Under the pieces are notes generated by a model. The model was not told where the DNA came from, did not search any database, and saw nothing but the letters and a program-made list of their open reading frames with translations. The position numbers and the translations under genes were made by a program. DNA of 64,000 nucleotides from Diphasiastrum complanatum (taxonomy: Eukaryota > Streptophyta > Lycopodiopsida > Lycopodiales > Lycopodiaceae), in the NCBI GenBank assembly GCA_029204225.1, contig CM055095.1:13110530-13174529 (forward strand). The letters are read 5' to 3'. Below, piece after piece: positions 45,419 to 56,387 of the stretch (its first letter is position 1; the number at the start of each line of letters is the position of its first letter).

Positions 45419-45777
45419 CTCTCTACTCCTCGCCCTGCTTCCACATCACCCACCACCTCACTCCCCCTCGTTGCCACCTCACTCCCCACCCTCGTTGATG
45501 GCTCATCCCTACCCCTCGCTGTTGACCCCTGCTCCATCGCTATTGCCCCCTCCCTCGTTCCTGCCTCATCAGACCCCCTAACCCTCATCAGACCCCCGTT
45601 GCTGACCCATGCCCTCTCGCTGCTGACCCCTGCCCCCTCGTTGATAATGAATCCACCATCATTAATGCCCTTGCCCCCTCATCCCTCACTGATACCTCCT
45701 CAACCCTCGCTGAAGTCCTATCTATTGATCTACCCCCACCCCTCGCTGCTGCTACTTCTACCTTCTCTAATGCTGAC

Positions 45778-46605
45778 GTGCCCCTCGCTACAGCTACCCC
45801 TGTTGCTACCACATCTGCTACCACCTCAGTTGTTGATGTTAACTCCTTAGCTGCTATTTTTGACCCACCCTCCCTCGTTGCGGCTGTTCCTTTGCCTAAC
45901 GGCATCCTTCCTATTCCCAACTCCCAAGAAGCTACAACTCCTCTGTCTACAACACACATCCCATATACTCCCTCCAAATCAATCGAGCTTTTCTCCTCTT
46001 GGGAAGCTGACCAAATGAAAGCAAATTTCCAGCTCTTGAAACAAGAACTTTCACAACTGAAGGGAATAGTGATCTCTCTTCTCAAAGAAAAAAACGTGTT
46101 GCAGTCCAAAGTTGCCTCACTGGAACAAGCGATCAGTACTAAACATGTTGCAGCCTCGGACTCGGCTACCACCATGATACGGGAGCTCGAAAATAAGATT
46201 GAACAACACAAAGAGAAAACGCTCTCATGGGCAGCAATATTGAAGAAAGGCACCAAGCATAATGCCCCCATCTCCTCTGTCATCTCAGCCACCATTTCAA
46301 AAGAGCGGTCAAGGGATCAAAAGTCACATAACATCAGGGTTCGTGGGATACCAGATACACAGGATGCCATTGCCGAAGCTACGAGGTTTCTTGAGACCAC
46401 CCTAAGACATGTGACAGATGGGTTAGACACAGCCTGGAGGACCACCAGAGATGCAACTACACTGATCATTCGCTTCACATCCTTAGCCAATCGTAGAGAG
46501 GCTTTACGATGTCGAGCCAAACTACGCGACACTACCATATACATGGATGATGATCTCACTTATATTCAGGTTGAGGAGTGGCGTAAAGCCTTCCAAGCTG
46601 CCTGA
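45778..46605 (+). CDS. LINE ORF1 protein, nearly intact
   Basis: A 275-codon open frame; the true start may lie upstream, because the P/A/T-rich sequence continues from 45,430 in other frames. Residues 1-70 are A/P/T-rich. About 75-150 form a coiled coil (LLKQELSQLKGIVISLLKEK, then LENKIEQHKEKTLSW). From about 185 is an RNA-binding region beginning NIRVRGIPDTQ, with TTLIIRFTSLANRREALRCR and IYMDDDLTYIQVEEW. This matches the L1-type ORF1p plan (coiled coil, RRM-like, C-terminal domain), an RNA chaperone of the retrotransposition RNP. A frameshift near 46,600 moves the final AIYRDGQIRFVAST to another frame ending at TAG 46,708. Confidence 0.7.
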   Translation: MPLATATPVATTSATTSVVDVNSLAAIFDPPSLVAAVPLPNGILPIPNSQEATTPLSTTHIPYTPSKSIELFSSWEADQMKANFQLLKQELSQLKGIVISLLKEKNVLQSKVASLEQAISTKHVAASDSATTMIRELENKIEQHKEKTLSWAAILKKGTKHNAPISSVISATISKERSRDQKSHNIRVRGIPDTQDAIAEATRFLETTLRHVTDGLDTAWRTTRDATTLIIRFTSLANRREALRCRAKLRDTTIYMDDDLTYIQVEEWRKAFQAA

Positions 46606-46714
46606 CGAAAAACTATACGAGAAATGCGAAATAACTGGTAGACGGGCCATATATCGTGATGGTCAGATACGATTTGTTGCTAGCACCCTTAGTAGCTCCC
46701 ACAGCTAGGGACTT

Positions 46715-46748
46715 GGGGCCCCCGGGGTTGGGAGCGTCCCCGGGCCCC
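46715..46748 (+). other. GC-rich hairpin at the LINE ORF1/ORF2 junction
   Basis: GGGG-(CC)-CCCGGGG pairs with CCCCGGG-CCCC around TTGGGAGCGT: 11 pairs with a 2-nt bulge. It starts seven bases after the ORF1 TAG and precedes the first endonuclease codons. It corresponds to 3,421-3,454. Confidence 0.6.
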
Positions 46749-46759
46749 ATCCATACCAT

Positions 46760-48727
46760 CTATAGATTGGGGTATGGAACTGTGATGGCATTCACTCATC
46801 CTCTACAGCAGGTGATCTGATTGACTTTATTACTGGACGAGACCTACTGATTTTCATGGAGACGCACGAGAGCCAGGAGCGGGGTCTACCCACTTTCCCG
46901 GGATACAGATGGGATTCAGTATATAGACCTGAGACTAGATCTTCTAGCGGCCGTGGTTCTGGAGGGGTGGCTTGTCTCTATAGGGAGTCCCTTCATCAGA
47001 TTATTGAATTCGTCAGACACGATGAGCATGCACGATATATTAGGGCTCGCATTACAGGACGAGAGATTGGTTTGGCTAGGGACATTTTCATTGTTGCCTG
47101 CTATTTCCCTCCAGAGTTCTCTTCTTTTGTTGAGTTCCATGATTCTACAGACCAACTCCGAGTTCACGCCCTTGACAGTGACAGCTTGGGGATCACCAGG
47201 ATTTCTGAGGATGGACCGGGACCTATTACAGTATATGGTGAGTATATGTTACAGTTTGGTGAGGCACATGAGTTAGCCATTTATAATGGCCTACCTCACT
47301 AGCCTAATTCTGGCAGCTATACTTGTCATCCTCATAGTGGCGGTCATAGTGTTGTTGATTACCTCATGGGGTCACCTTCAACCATTCCCCACATTCACAG
47401 TTTCTATATCTCTCCCACCACTCTCTGTGATCATTCGTTCCTTTCCTTCGCTATTGGCCACCTTCCATGACTACCACCTCCACCACAATCCACACTACCC
47501 AGTGCACCCAAATACACTTTCCACCCCCTCTACATACCCCTCTACCAGGAATCCCTTGCCTCCTTACTTCACTCTTTCCCGCACAACAAACCAGACCTAC
47601 TCATCCGCGATCACCTCGACCTCTCCATCCACGATGGTACGATGTGGAATGTCGCTCACTCCACCACACTGTCACACAGGCTATTGTACATGCCCCCCCA
47701 TCTCCTTCGTTCCTCACGGCAAGTGTACAACCGCATACTTCGCCGTAAAAAACGTGCCTATGATGATTCCGAAGGAAGCAACCTTGTGAACCTCCTTTAT
47801 AGCTCCTCTTCTGGAGCCTTTTGGAGTGAATTTATCCGTTCTCCACCCCCTCTCCTAGACGACCTACATACCTGGACTGACTATGCTACCCAGCTCTACA
47901 CTATACCCACTAATACGCCCCCTTCCATCTCCCCTCGACCTTCAGATTTTGGAATCCGAACTACTGATTCACGCCTCAGACGCTCTTTCCCCCACATTAT
48001 CCACTCTCCTCAACCATGCTGTTGTTGAAGGGTTCCCATCTTCCTAGTGCACCAACATCATACATCCCATCCAAAAAAATGGTGACCCCATGTTACCTGG
48101 TAATTATCGCACTATCATGATCGGGCATGTTCTCGCAAAGTTATATGGCACCATCCTTCAATCTGTAGTTAGCTCAGAGGCAGAGTCCAGGAGATTGCAT
48201 GCATTTGGGTTCCGCACTCATTAATCCACTACTGATCATATCTTCACACTTCGAGCTCTCATTGAGGAAGCCAGGCACAGGAAGGAAAAGGTTTATTGTT
48301 GTTTTGTGGACTTCAGGAAAGCCTTTGACTCTGTCCCACGCTCTCTTCTTATCCAGCAACTTCGCGACCTGGGTTTCTCGATAGATATTATTCTAGCTGT
48401 CATGGCTCTCTATGAGAGGGTTTTGGGGTGCTTTCGTCATAGAAGTGGCATTTCTGAGCAGATCCGGAATACTATTGGGGTTAAACAGGGATGCTCTCTT
48501 TCACCAGTTCTTTTTGGACTATACATCGATGAGCCGCTATCCTTCTATATGCAGATGATGTGATGCGTGCCTCTCATACCAGAGAGGGCTTACAGAGACA
48601 GTTGGATTGCTTACACACCTTCTATACTCAGTGGGGTTTAGGGGTGAACCTCTCGAAGACCAAAATCATGGTCTTCAATACCTCTCGGGCTTTCATGCAG
48701 CGTCAGGAGCTTACCTTTGATGGACGG
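46760..48727 (+). pseudogene. LINE ORF2 endonuclease and reverse transcriptase, broken
   Basis: Endonuclease: WNCDGIHSSSTAGDLIDFIT (the Asn position), METHESQERGLPTF (the catalytic Glu), WDSVY, GGVACLYRESLH, then after a deletion/frameshift SGSYTCHPHSGGHSVVDYLM and CDHSFLSF (terminal Asp-His). The usual GDFN block is missing. RT: SLLIQQLRDLGF, CFVDFRKAFDSVPRSLL (motif A), GVKQGCSLSPVLFGLYID (motif B), LLYADDVM (motif C), WGLGVNLSKTKIMVFNTSRA. The protein would nick target DNA and copy RNA onto it. It ends at 48,727, where LTR-like sequence begins. Confidence 0.85.
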
Positions 48728-49282
48728 TGTTATGTCCATGACCAGTACATAGGATAGAGTATACTCCTAATCTTGGATACACGGTACTCCAGTGAAACAA
48801 GCTGTTAGTTGTGCCACGTCATATTGGACGTGACCCAAAAGTAACTAATATCCTTGTGAGGCCCAGAACACACTAAGTGGAGTTTAGACAAGGTAATGAG
48901 ACAGTGTATGCATGTGTAGAGTTATCAATAGCAATTCTATGAATAGTTGGTCCATGCATAGGACTCTATTCTAGGTGAATCTATGTATAGGGAACATAGG
49001 GCTATGCATGGCTATGTGCCCAGGATGCATTCGGCTCTATATAAGAGGACCAAACTCGCCCTACTCCTCATCATGGTTCTTGATTCATTGCCAGGCTCTC
49101 ACTCTACATTCATGCTTCTTGTTCCTTGGCTTGGGGGTGAGGCTTCTAGAGATTGATTGGCATATGTACTTTTGTAAGAAAGTGAAATGGCTAAGTCTCT
49201 GGCCTATGGTGACACTTGTAAAAGAAATGTAAAAAAAATGATTACTTGAGATACTGTGCCTCTTGAGTCGCATGTTGAGCTT
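48728..49282 (+). repeat. LTR-like sequence interrupting the LINE
   Basis: It starts TGTTATGTCCATGACC exactly where the LINE RT stops and has ACGT-core motifs (GCCACGTCA, GGACGTGAC), a TATA box TATATAAGAGG (49,038) and, at 49,283, TGGTATAAGG, a weak primer-binding-site match. The 3' boundary is uncertain and no partner LTR was found. Confidence 0.5.
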
Positions 49283-49689
49283 TGGTATAAGGTACTGGGT
49301 CATTAATTAGGAGTTGCTGGACTGACCACCTATTTAGTAGGAGAGGGCTGATTGGTCAACTGACACTTGTCATATGCTCACTGGGACATTTCCAGTGAAT
49401 GACACGTCAGGGTTGACCGGTCAAACATGACACGTGTCATATGCTCACTGCTCAATGCCAGGTGGCGAGCATCAACTGTGCATGGAATTGCCCATGTGTC
49501 GACAAGGGTCAGGGTTAAGGGGTGCTTGAGGGTCATGGATAAGTGAGCCTAGAGAGAGGCATTCATCATCGTGATCTATGCAGCAAAGGCTGGGAGGAGA
49601 CGACGCAACCAGCTCCACTGGTTGTGTTTGATGTTGTGTGCTTACAGGGAATTTGAGAGGTTTGAATATTTTGGCGATCAGTGCATGTT
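49283..49689 (+). other. Leader-like stretch, no gene
   Basis: It contains two copies of a ~20-bp phrase ending GTCATATGCTCACTG (about 49,368 and 49,435); the second includes a 14-bp palindrome ATGACACGTGTCAT with a G-box. Probably the untranslated part of the LTR element at 48,728. Confidence 0.4.
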
Positions 49690-50560
49690 TTGCACGGGTG
49701 TTAGTTGGAAGATCAGGGAGAGCCACACAATTGTAGAAATCGAGACAGGCAAGAAGATCAGAGCACTACGTACAAATGATGCAGGAGAGTACATATCCAC
49801 AAAAATGATTAACTTCCTCTCAATGGATGGAATCCAGATGCAGCTCACAACTTGCTACAGCCCTCAGCAAAATGGAGTTGTTGATCAAGAATCAGACTCT
49901 ATTAGAATCTACAAAGTGTATGTTGGTGCATTCAAAGCTACCCAACTATTTTTGGGCTGAAGCTGTTGTTATTGTATGCTATTTACAAAACAGATAAAGC
50001 ACAAAGTCAGTGGATGAAAAAACTCCTGAAAAAGCTTGGTTAGGTATTAAACCTTTTGTTAAGCATTGCAAAGTTTTAAGCTACCAAGCATGAAATTGTA
50101 TGTTACAATGGCAATCACGAAGCAGTTTTCTCTTTGCAGGGATTTACTGATTCAGACTGAGGAGGTGATGTTGATCCTAGGAAACCAACTTCCGGCTAGT
50201 ACTTTATTTTATCCCAAGGATCAAGCAGAAAACAAAAATCTATCACCCTCTCTTCAATCGAAGTTGAATATGTTGCAATCACTCAGACCACTAAGGAGGC
50301 AATTTGAATCATATATCTACTTAATGACTTGGATATCTCTCAGCCTCTACTTACTGCTTTGTTCTGTGACAACTTAAGTTGCATAAATTTATCTTTGAAT
50401 CTCAAATATGATTCTAGGACAAAGCATATCCAAATTCAGTTTTATTTTGTCGAGGAAAAGGTACAAGGAAATTGAATAATTTACTGTGCAATAGAAAATC
50501 AGAATGCAGATTTTTTACCAAGGCTCTGCCAAGAGATAAGCACTGCAAATTTATGAAGAT
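49690..50560 (+). pseudogene. Copia integrase end joined to RNase H
   Basis: Integrase C-terminal half: TIVEIETGKKIRALRTNDAG, EYIST, QMQLTTCYSPQQNGVVDQES (the third acidic residue region, normally NGVAERMN). After a gap, RNase H in another frame: GFTDSD followed by TGA for Trp, GGDVDPRKPTSGYFILS, QKSITLSSIEVEYVAITQTT, LFCDNLSCINL and RTKHIQIQFYFVEEKVQGN. RT is deleted. It may belong to the LTR at 48,728, which would make the element a deleted copia. Confidence 0.8.
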
Positions 50561-52745
50561 GTTATATTTTCATCAGTGTTTACAGTTGAATTAAGGAGTC
50601 GTCTTGGAAATTTGATTCCACTCCAACACTTTTATGTCATAGTTACTATCTCTATCAAATTCGAGCAACAGGAAATCAGGATTTGAAGGTCTGCAGTTTA
50701 CTCAAGATTCACGCAGCAGAGACCATTAAATTTGAAGTTCCAAACCTCCAAAATTCGTTTGAATTTCGTGAAAATTTTATTCGAGCCTAATTCGAATTTT
50801 ATTCAAATATTCTTCAAATCAACAATTCTGTAGACTCAAAGTTTCTTTAGAAACTTTTTTGCTCTCTATAGTTCGAAAAACGGAACACTAATTTTGAACG
50901 ATTTTATTAGTAATCAATCCTCAGACTTAAATCATGATCTTGAACTCTATCACACTTAGTTTTAATAGTACTAGAACATAGGCAATAGTTCTAAAGCCTG
51001 AAATTCAACATTTTAGTTGAGTACAATAAATTCAGATTTGTCAATTTTCCACTCTATAACTTAGACGGTAACTAGTCTAGAATCACATATTTAGTTTTGG
51101 TTATTAGTTATTGCAGAGAAAGGATCAAAGATAGATTGATGTCATTCCACTGGTAGGCATTAATCCTAACATTGTGAATCTCGTTACTCACAATCTCCAA
51201 CGCTTCAAATTCTCTTTTGGGTTCAGATATCAAATAGTTGATTCATGCCAATGTTAAGTGTTCCAAACGTATTACAATGGTTTCTCACAATGGTTTCTCA
51301 CCATGTACGACACTCCAATCAGTGGTGTCATTACACAATCTTGGATATTATGATTCCTCGTCTGGTTATATTAGTCTGCTTATACTAGGAGCAAAATCCC
51401 AAAACACATGTAGGTTTAGAGTTGACAATTCTTGCTACTATGAAGTTTCCAGGGTCTATACATCAACTTCGCCTCCATTAGCATTTGCAAATCTAGCTCT
51501 TGTTGGAACTAATTAGCATTAAGGGTCCCTTCAGATAGATTAAGAGCTTCGTATATTGCTATGAAGCATTCTTGGTCTATTATACTAGCTTGCAACGTCT
51601 TTAAGCTAGGCCACTAATGCCACCAAGCATCCATTGTCCCTTCAAGTAGCTTGGGTTTCGTAGCCAAATACCTAGGGTTTTTTTAATGTGGCCCTGCTTC
51701 TGAGTCACCTGCCTATAATGGCAACCTTTCCTTCTGGTGCAAGCTACATCCACGACTGTGGTCTATAACAGGTTTCTTGTACACCTGTACACCCCTTTCT
51801 TCCTACTATGACATAGCATTTCCTGGTGTAAATGACTAACAGGGGATGGATACCTTGTGTTGGTAGTCCGACATTCATAAGTACTTAAGGTCGCTCAAAG
51901 AGGCATAGTCAAAAGCGTGTGTATTTGGTGTGATATTTCTTCATATGTAGCAAAGTTTAATGGTACTAGCATGATGACCCTTCTTTTGGCTCACATGTGG
52001 TAACAAAGTTTATGCCACACATCGGCAGAGGCTTGTTGGTGATTACTGACCATATTCTTATTTCATGATTTAAGCCCCAACTAAATGTTAAATTTGATAC
52101 AATGTAGTAGCATGGTCCACAACCAGTAGGACTAAAATAGGCCTTTGTAGTCTCGTGGAAAACTCATTGTCATACTCTGCACAATGATCTAAACCTGTTC
52201 GTGAAGTCATTCTGCTCTAATTGGATCACAGTTGCTCTCCCCCAAGCACCTCCCTCCTCCCCTACTGGTGGCCATAGAAAATGAGGGAGGTTTAGGACTT
52301 TTTTATGCATAAATTAGGTTCCTTCTTTATTAATAGAAAACATGTTTCATATGTACAGAACGGGTATCTATGGTTTAAATAACCTTCAGCTTGTATCCTT
52401 TAGCTACAACAGATTACCTATGGTGATTTTTATCTTGTTGATCTTGAACATCACATTGAGCCATAAAATCACAATATTGTCTCTTATCTGTGTTCAGTTG
52501 TGACACTTATTCATAACTCTGTAGAAAACACAGGATTGCACTCCCTTACAGATTTTTTTGACTTTTAAGGTTACCTGAGTGTAGGCCCTAAGGTGAACTA
52601 GAATAAGCAAAGATTCAAACAAATATGATCAACTTGCATGAGTGGTGGAATCTCCTATAGAAGGGCTAGGGTGCAAAACAAGAAACCCATGCAGACAAAC
52701 AATCTTTTTTCTGCCATGAGTTGAGAAAACTTGAAACTTGAGATA
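50561..52745 (+). other. No gene recognised
   Basis: AT-rich, no element motifs, and only short ORFs. An 11-bp phrase (TGGTTTCTCAC) is doubled at 51,279-51,301. Confidence 0.45.
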
Positions 52746-52753
52746 TGTCATAC

Positions 52754-52955
52754 CCAAAAACTGAAGCGCTCCAGATCAGAGACATCAGGCACACCTTCTG
52801 CACGCATTAATATTTCTCTAAGCCTCCCTCGACGATCTGATAAAAAATTAAAAAGCCTCAGACCAATGATCTCATAATAGGCTTCATCCGAGTTTCTGTT
52901 GTTCATTACCATGCAGTACAAATCCATTGTGCAGAGGTGCTCTAGCCATGCCAAG
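52754..52955 (-). other. Candidate exon of an unrecognised protein
   Basis: The minus strand is open and encodes WLEHLCTMDLYCMVMN, DEAYYEIIGLRLFNFLSDRR, GRLREILMRAEGVPDVSDLE and RFSFW, then the donor G/GTATGA at 52,753. The composition is that of a folded helical protein and unlike random ORFs here. An acceptor could be at 52,956 (CCAAG). I do not recognise the family. With 53,514-53,583 it may form a minus-strand gene, though the phase of the two does not join directly. Confidence 0.4.
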
Positions 52956-53088
52956 CTTGGTCACTCGATGAACATGATTTTGCAAAAGCATCATCTACAT
53001 GGTCTAGCAAGTGTTTTCTATTTCTTGATGGGAGTTCAACATCAGAGGCTTAAAATTATGTTCCCAACAGTTAATTTGCAGCATAGTT

Positions 53089-53110
53089 GCAGCGAATCGC
53101 GATTCGCTGC
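53089..53110. other. 22-bp perfect palindrome
   Basis: GCAGCGAATCG is followed at once by its reverse complement, with no spacer. The related words GCCCAGAATCGCC and CGATTCTGAGCGATTCTGGG occur within 160 bp. Confidence 0.8.
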
Positions 53111-53513
53111 CCAGAATCGCCAAGAATCCAAAGTTTTTTTCTTTTTCTGAAACTACTGTAATCGTAATCGTCTGTTTTCCCCCTCTCTACTGATACCCAT
53201 ATGGACTGGGTTTTAAAAAAAAAAAACAAACGATTCTGAGCGATTCTGGGTTTTTTTGACAGTGATTCTAGCACAACATACAGTAAAAGAACCTGTTGGG
53301 GCTGCTTCTTGCAAATGAGAAATCCATGCTTGTGCTAAATCTGCTGCTGTTTTAGCCAATGTCTGGACCTGTACCTCCAAGCCCAAATTTGGAGCTTTAC
53401 AACGCTATATATGTATAAATTATTGCATACTTTATCCAGCTATATTCAAGTCGTTGAAATATTTACCAAGATAAAACTAGTAACTCAAAAAACCAGGGAC
53501 TGCATGAAAGGAC

Positions 53514-53583
53514 CTTTTCTTCCTCAGAGGATCCATCAGGAGGAATATTGTCTTGAAGCCACTGGACCTGCCCAACACGGTAT
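53514..53583 (-). other. Second candidate minus-strand exon
   Basis: Between the acceptor TTTGTTGCAG and the donor AAG/GTCCTT, the minus strand encodes YRVGQVQWLQDNIPPDGSSE followed by EEK. The 70-bp segment is open in one plausible frame; the donor is only a weak match. It lies 560 bp upstream (in minus-strand sense) of the candidate at 52,754. Confidence 0.3.
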
Positions 53584-53599
53584 CTGCAACAAATAGCAA

Positions 53600-55015
53600 A
53601 ATGTTCGGTACCAGGAAGAAAACTAAATCTTATCAGGATTATCTGTATAATTGAAATATGACATATTCTTTCAGGCCTATTTCAGGCGAAAAGGTATTAT
53701 TCACTCAGGTTCTTGGTTTAAACAGATTCATTCTAGTTTCATGCCTGAGCAATTTCATGGGCAGCTTAATGCTCTTTGGGTTCACTTTAGTTTCATGCAC
53801 TTTTTCCCTACATAGCATATAGAGTGTAATTCAAGAAAGCAGAAAGGAATTTCTTCATCCAACTTCCAGATCAATTACTGCACTGCAATCATTACGTACT
53901 AAATCAAAGTGGAGGCTTCGGTTGCAAAGAATGAAAGGTGTGCTCTAGCAGCATACTTTTGAGAAACATTTCTAACCCCGAAATGTGGACCCACCCAAAA
54001 AAGGAAACAACAATTGAGAAACAGGGCACAGGAAATTTGGGAAATGCCAAGGTTAATCGATTACAATAGTTCGTTTGAAGGAGAAAGAGACTGAGGGAGA
54101 AAGTAATTGAAACTGCAAGGGAGAGAAATTACGTTGAAAAACAGTCGACAGAAAAATTTCTAAAAGGTCAAATTTAGCTTTCCAAAAAAATGACATGCCT
54201 GGAAATGCATTTATTTCACCTTATGGGGAAATGTGTTCTAAGGGCACTTTTCAAAAAAAAAATTCTGTTATGTTTCTGCAGTTGTAAAAAGATAGAGGTG
54301 CGAAATCATGTTTCTCCAGGAAAAAAAGCTGAGAACATGTGTTTCCCCCTAACTATTTCTAGTGTAGATTCTGATTCTAATCTAAACGTGGATGTTAGGA
54401 ACTTAGGATACAGATCCTACAACTTGTAGCCAGTTCCTTTCTGCTCATGAATAGTTTCATTAATCTGTAATTCTTTGACAGTAGGTAGTAAAACTGCAGT
54501 TCACAAATAAGTCATATCCCAGAACATAACTATACAGTAAAATCATTGCAAAGAAACCCTTTGAGGTATGACTTTCCATGACCAAAGAAATGAAAGTGCA
54601 GAAGAATCTGCTATAATTACTGCTTATAGTTTCCAGGCCGATCAGCCATTCGAATCGGGCCGATTCATCCAATTCGAACCAATTTGTCCATTTTGTTTTT
54701 TGGGTCACCAACTCGAAGTGCTTTTTAAATTGTCTTTTTCTTTTTTATGTGTGCCTTCTGTCAGAAAGATGTTGTAAACTGCTATATACAGCTCTTTATA
54801 TATTACTACTAGTAAATACAGCTCTATATATACTACTACTAATAAATATTGTGTTAGAACATTGTGACATGTTCATTGATCTGTCTATATGTTTGTGCAT
54901 TGAAATTTGAGAGTCGAGACTGGTAGTCTGCTAGCATTGAGATGTAAGCAAAAACTTATGCAATTGAATATACATAAATGATGGTAGTAGATACTAGTAA
55001 CTAGTAACTACATAG

Positions 55016-55016
<1 letters not shown>
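53600..55016 (+). other. No gene recognised
   Basis: AT-rich sequence with poly-A/T runs and short direct repeats near 54,786-54,845 (TACAGCTCT(T/A)TATATA). No motif was found in the ORFs at 54,190 or 54,460. Confidence 0.4.

Positions 55017-55089
<73 letters not shown>
55017..55089 (+). repeat. (CT)n immediately before a LINE
   Basis: 73 bp of CT; the LINE sequence begins directly after it (55,090). No LINE 3' end precedes it. Confidence 0.95.
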
Positions 55090-55092
<3 letters not shown>

Positions 55093-55299
55093 ACACAAAT
55101 TTTGATGGATGACAACCTTACCTACATACAAGATACAAGTGGCAGAATGACGTCAAGCCTTCCAGGAAGCCAAGACATCAGGTCAGAGAGTGATTTAACG
55201 AGATGGTCAAATACGTTGTCTTAATAGAGCTTCGGGCGACTCTCGCCAATAAGGTCTTATAGATTTTATTACAGGGTGAAATATTCGATTATTTACTGA

Positions 55300-55655
55300 G
55301 ATGCGTGAGAGCCAGGTCAAAGGGCTGCCTAAATTTTCAGGATATAGATGGGATTCAGTATACAAATCAAAGATGAGATTTGCGAGTGGCAGAGGTTCAG
55401 GCGGGGTTGCATGCCTATATTGGGAGTCACTACATCCAGTCTTGGACTTCATCAAACATGATGGGCATGCACGCTACATTTGGGTTCGTATCTCAAGACG
55501 TGATCAGTTTGGATAGGGATCTATTCATTGCAGTTTGCTACTTTACTCCAGAGTGCTCTTCCTTTGCGGATGGCATCGGTTCTCCTTATGTTGATCTCTT
55601 TGCTGACATTGTTAGATTCACTGATCATGGATATGTTCTTCTCATTGGCGACTTT
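55300..55655 (+). pseudogene. LINE endonuclease, N-terminal part, split by a Ty3 insertion
   Basis: MRESQVKGLPKFSGYRWDSV, FASGRGSGGVACLYWESLHP, HARYIWVRISRR, then in a second frame RDLFIAVCYFTPECSSFA and GYVLLIGDF, where the LTR starts. GDFN is the conserved APE-type block, and its Asn codon lies on the far side of the insertion (61,186). The catalytic Glu position reads MRESQ, where the sister copy has METHES. A stop in the middle and a frameshift break it independently of the insertion. Confidence 0.85.
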
Positions 55656-56121
55656 TGTTAGAGTCCAGTTATGACTCTATCATGATCTCGGCACGGCCGG
55701 TTACCAGAGGGCCTGAGGCCTAGTATTGGCAAGGGTCGGTGACCGACGAGGACATTTGTCCCAAGTAGGGACCGGTGCGTCACAAGCAGTGATCCGGTGT
55801 GGCCGCCTGACAAGCTGTCAGAGACGCGGTGTGTGTTTATCGGGACCCTAGACGTCAGTGACGAGATGCTAGCCGGCAAGTAGTCGGGGTGACCAAGCGG
55901 GTCACATGTCTTGGGCGGGGCACGGGGGTGGTACCCTATGAGTCACTCAGTATTCACAGGTCACAGGGGTCATGCATGCCAAGTGGACTGATCACCCACA
56001 GGGGGATGCCATGTGCCAGTTGACAGGAATAGCAGGTAGGAGGACTCAAAAAGAGGGGGTGCGTATGGTTGGGAGGTTCATTCTACACATCGGCCTTCTA
56101 GGATTCACGAGCTTGGAGAGA
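55656..56121 (+). repeat. 5' LTR of chromovirus C (3' end lost)
   Basis: It matches 60,705-61,167, then diverges after CTTGGAGAGA. The expected terminal ...GTGACA and TGGTATC priming site are not found; instead CTCGTTCTAGAGA is repeated twice (56,123 and 56,143). Confidence 0.85.
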
Positions 56122-56387
56122 GCCTCGTTCTAGAGAGAGAACAGCTCGTTCTAGAGAAAACATCAATTTTCTTAGTCTTTTTTGGGGGAGTGCAAAAGGA
56201 GAAGTGGGGGAATTGATGCCCTGCAATGGATCGCTAGTGAATAGGGAGCTTGTGCCTCGATGTGAGCCAAAAAACAGGGATTTACAGATCTGAAAAAGAA
56301 TTGAACATGAAAAAATGAATTTTGTAGGAAACTGAAAAATGGCCATAACTTTCTCTACGCTTATCAGATTGCTATGTGCAAGCTCGC

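Larger units (their letters stand above)
45424..48727 (+). mobile_element. LINE copy 4 of the array: most complete ORF1 and ORF2
   Basis: It starts with a repetitive proline/alanine-rich 5' coding stretch, then ORF1 (to about 46,708), a junction hairpin, endonuclease (46,760-47,440), linker (47,460-48,030) and RT (48,030-48,727), where it is cut by LTR-like sequence inside the RT. The zinc-knuckle tail and 3' end are absent. Only remnants of a CT tract (CTCTCTACTCCTCGCCC) separate it from the copy before. Confidence 0.85.

Noticed and set aside
45377-45850. Separate proline-rich protein
   Set aside because: It is an alternative or frameshifted reading of the LINE ORF1 5' region; it starts inside the previous LINE 3' UTR.
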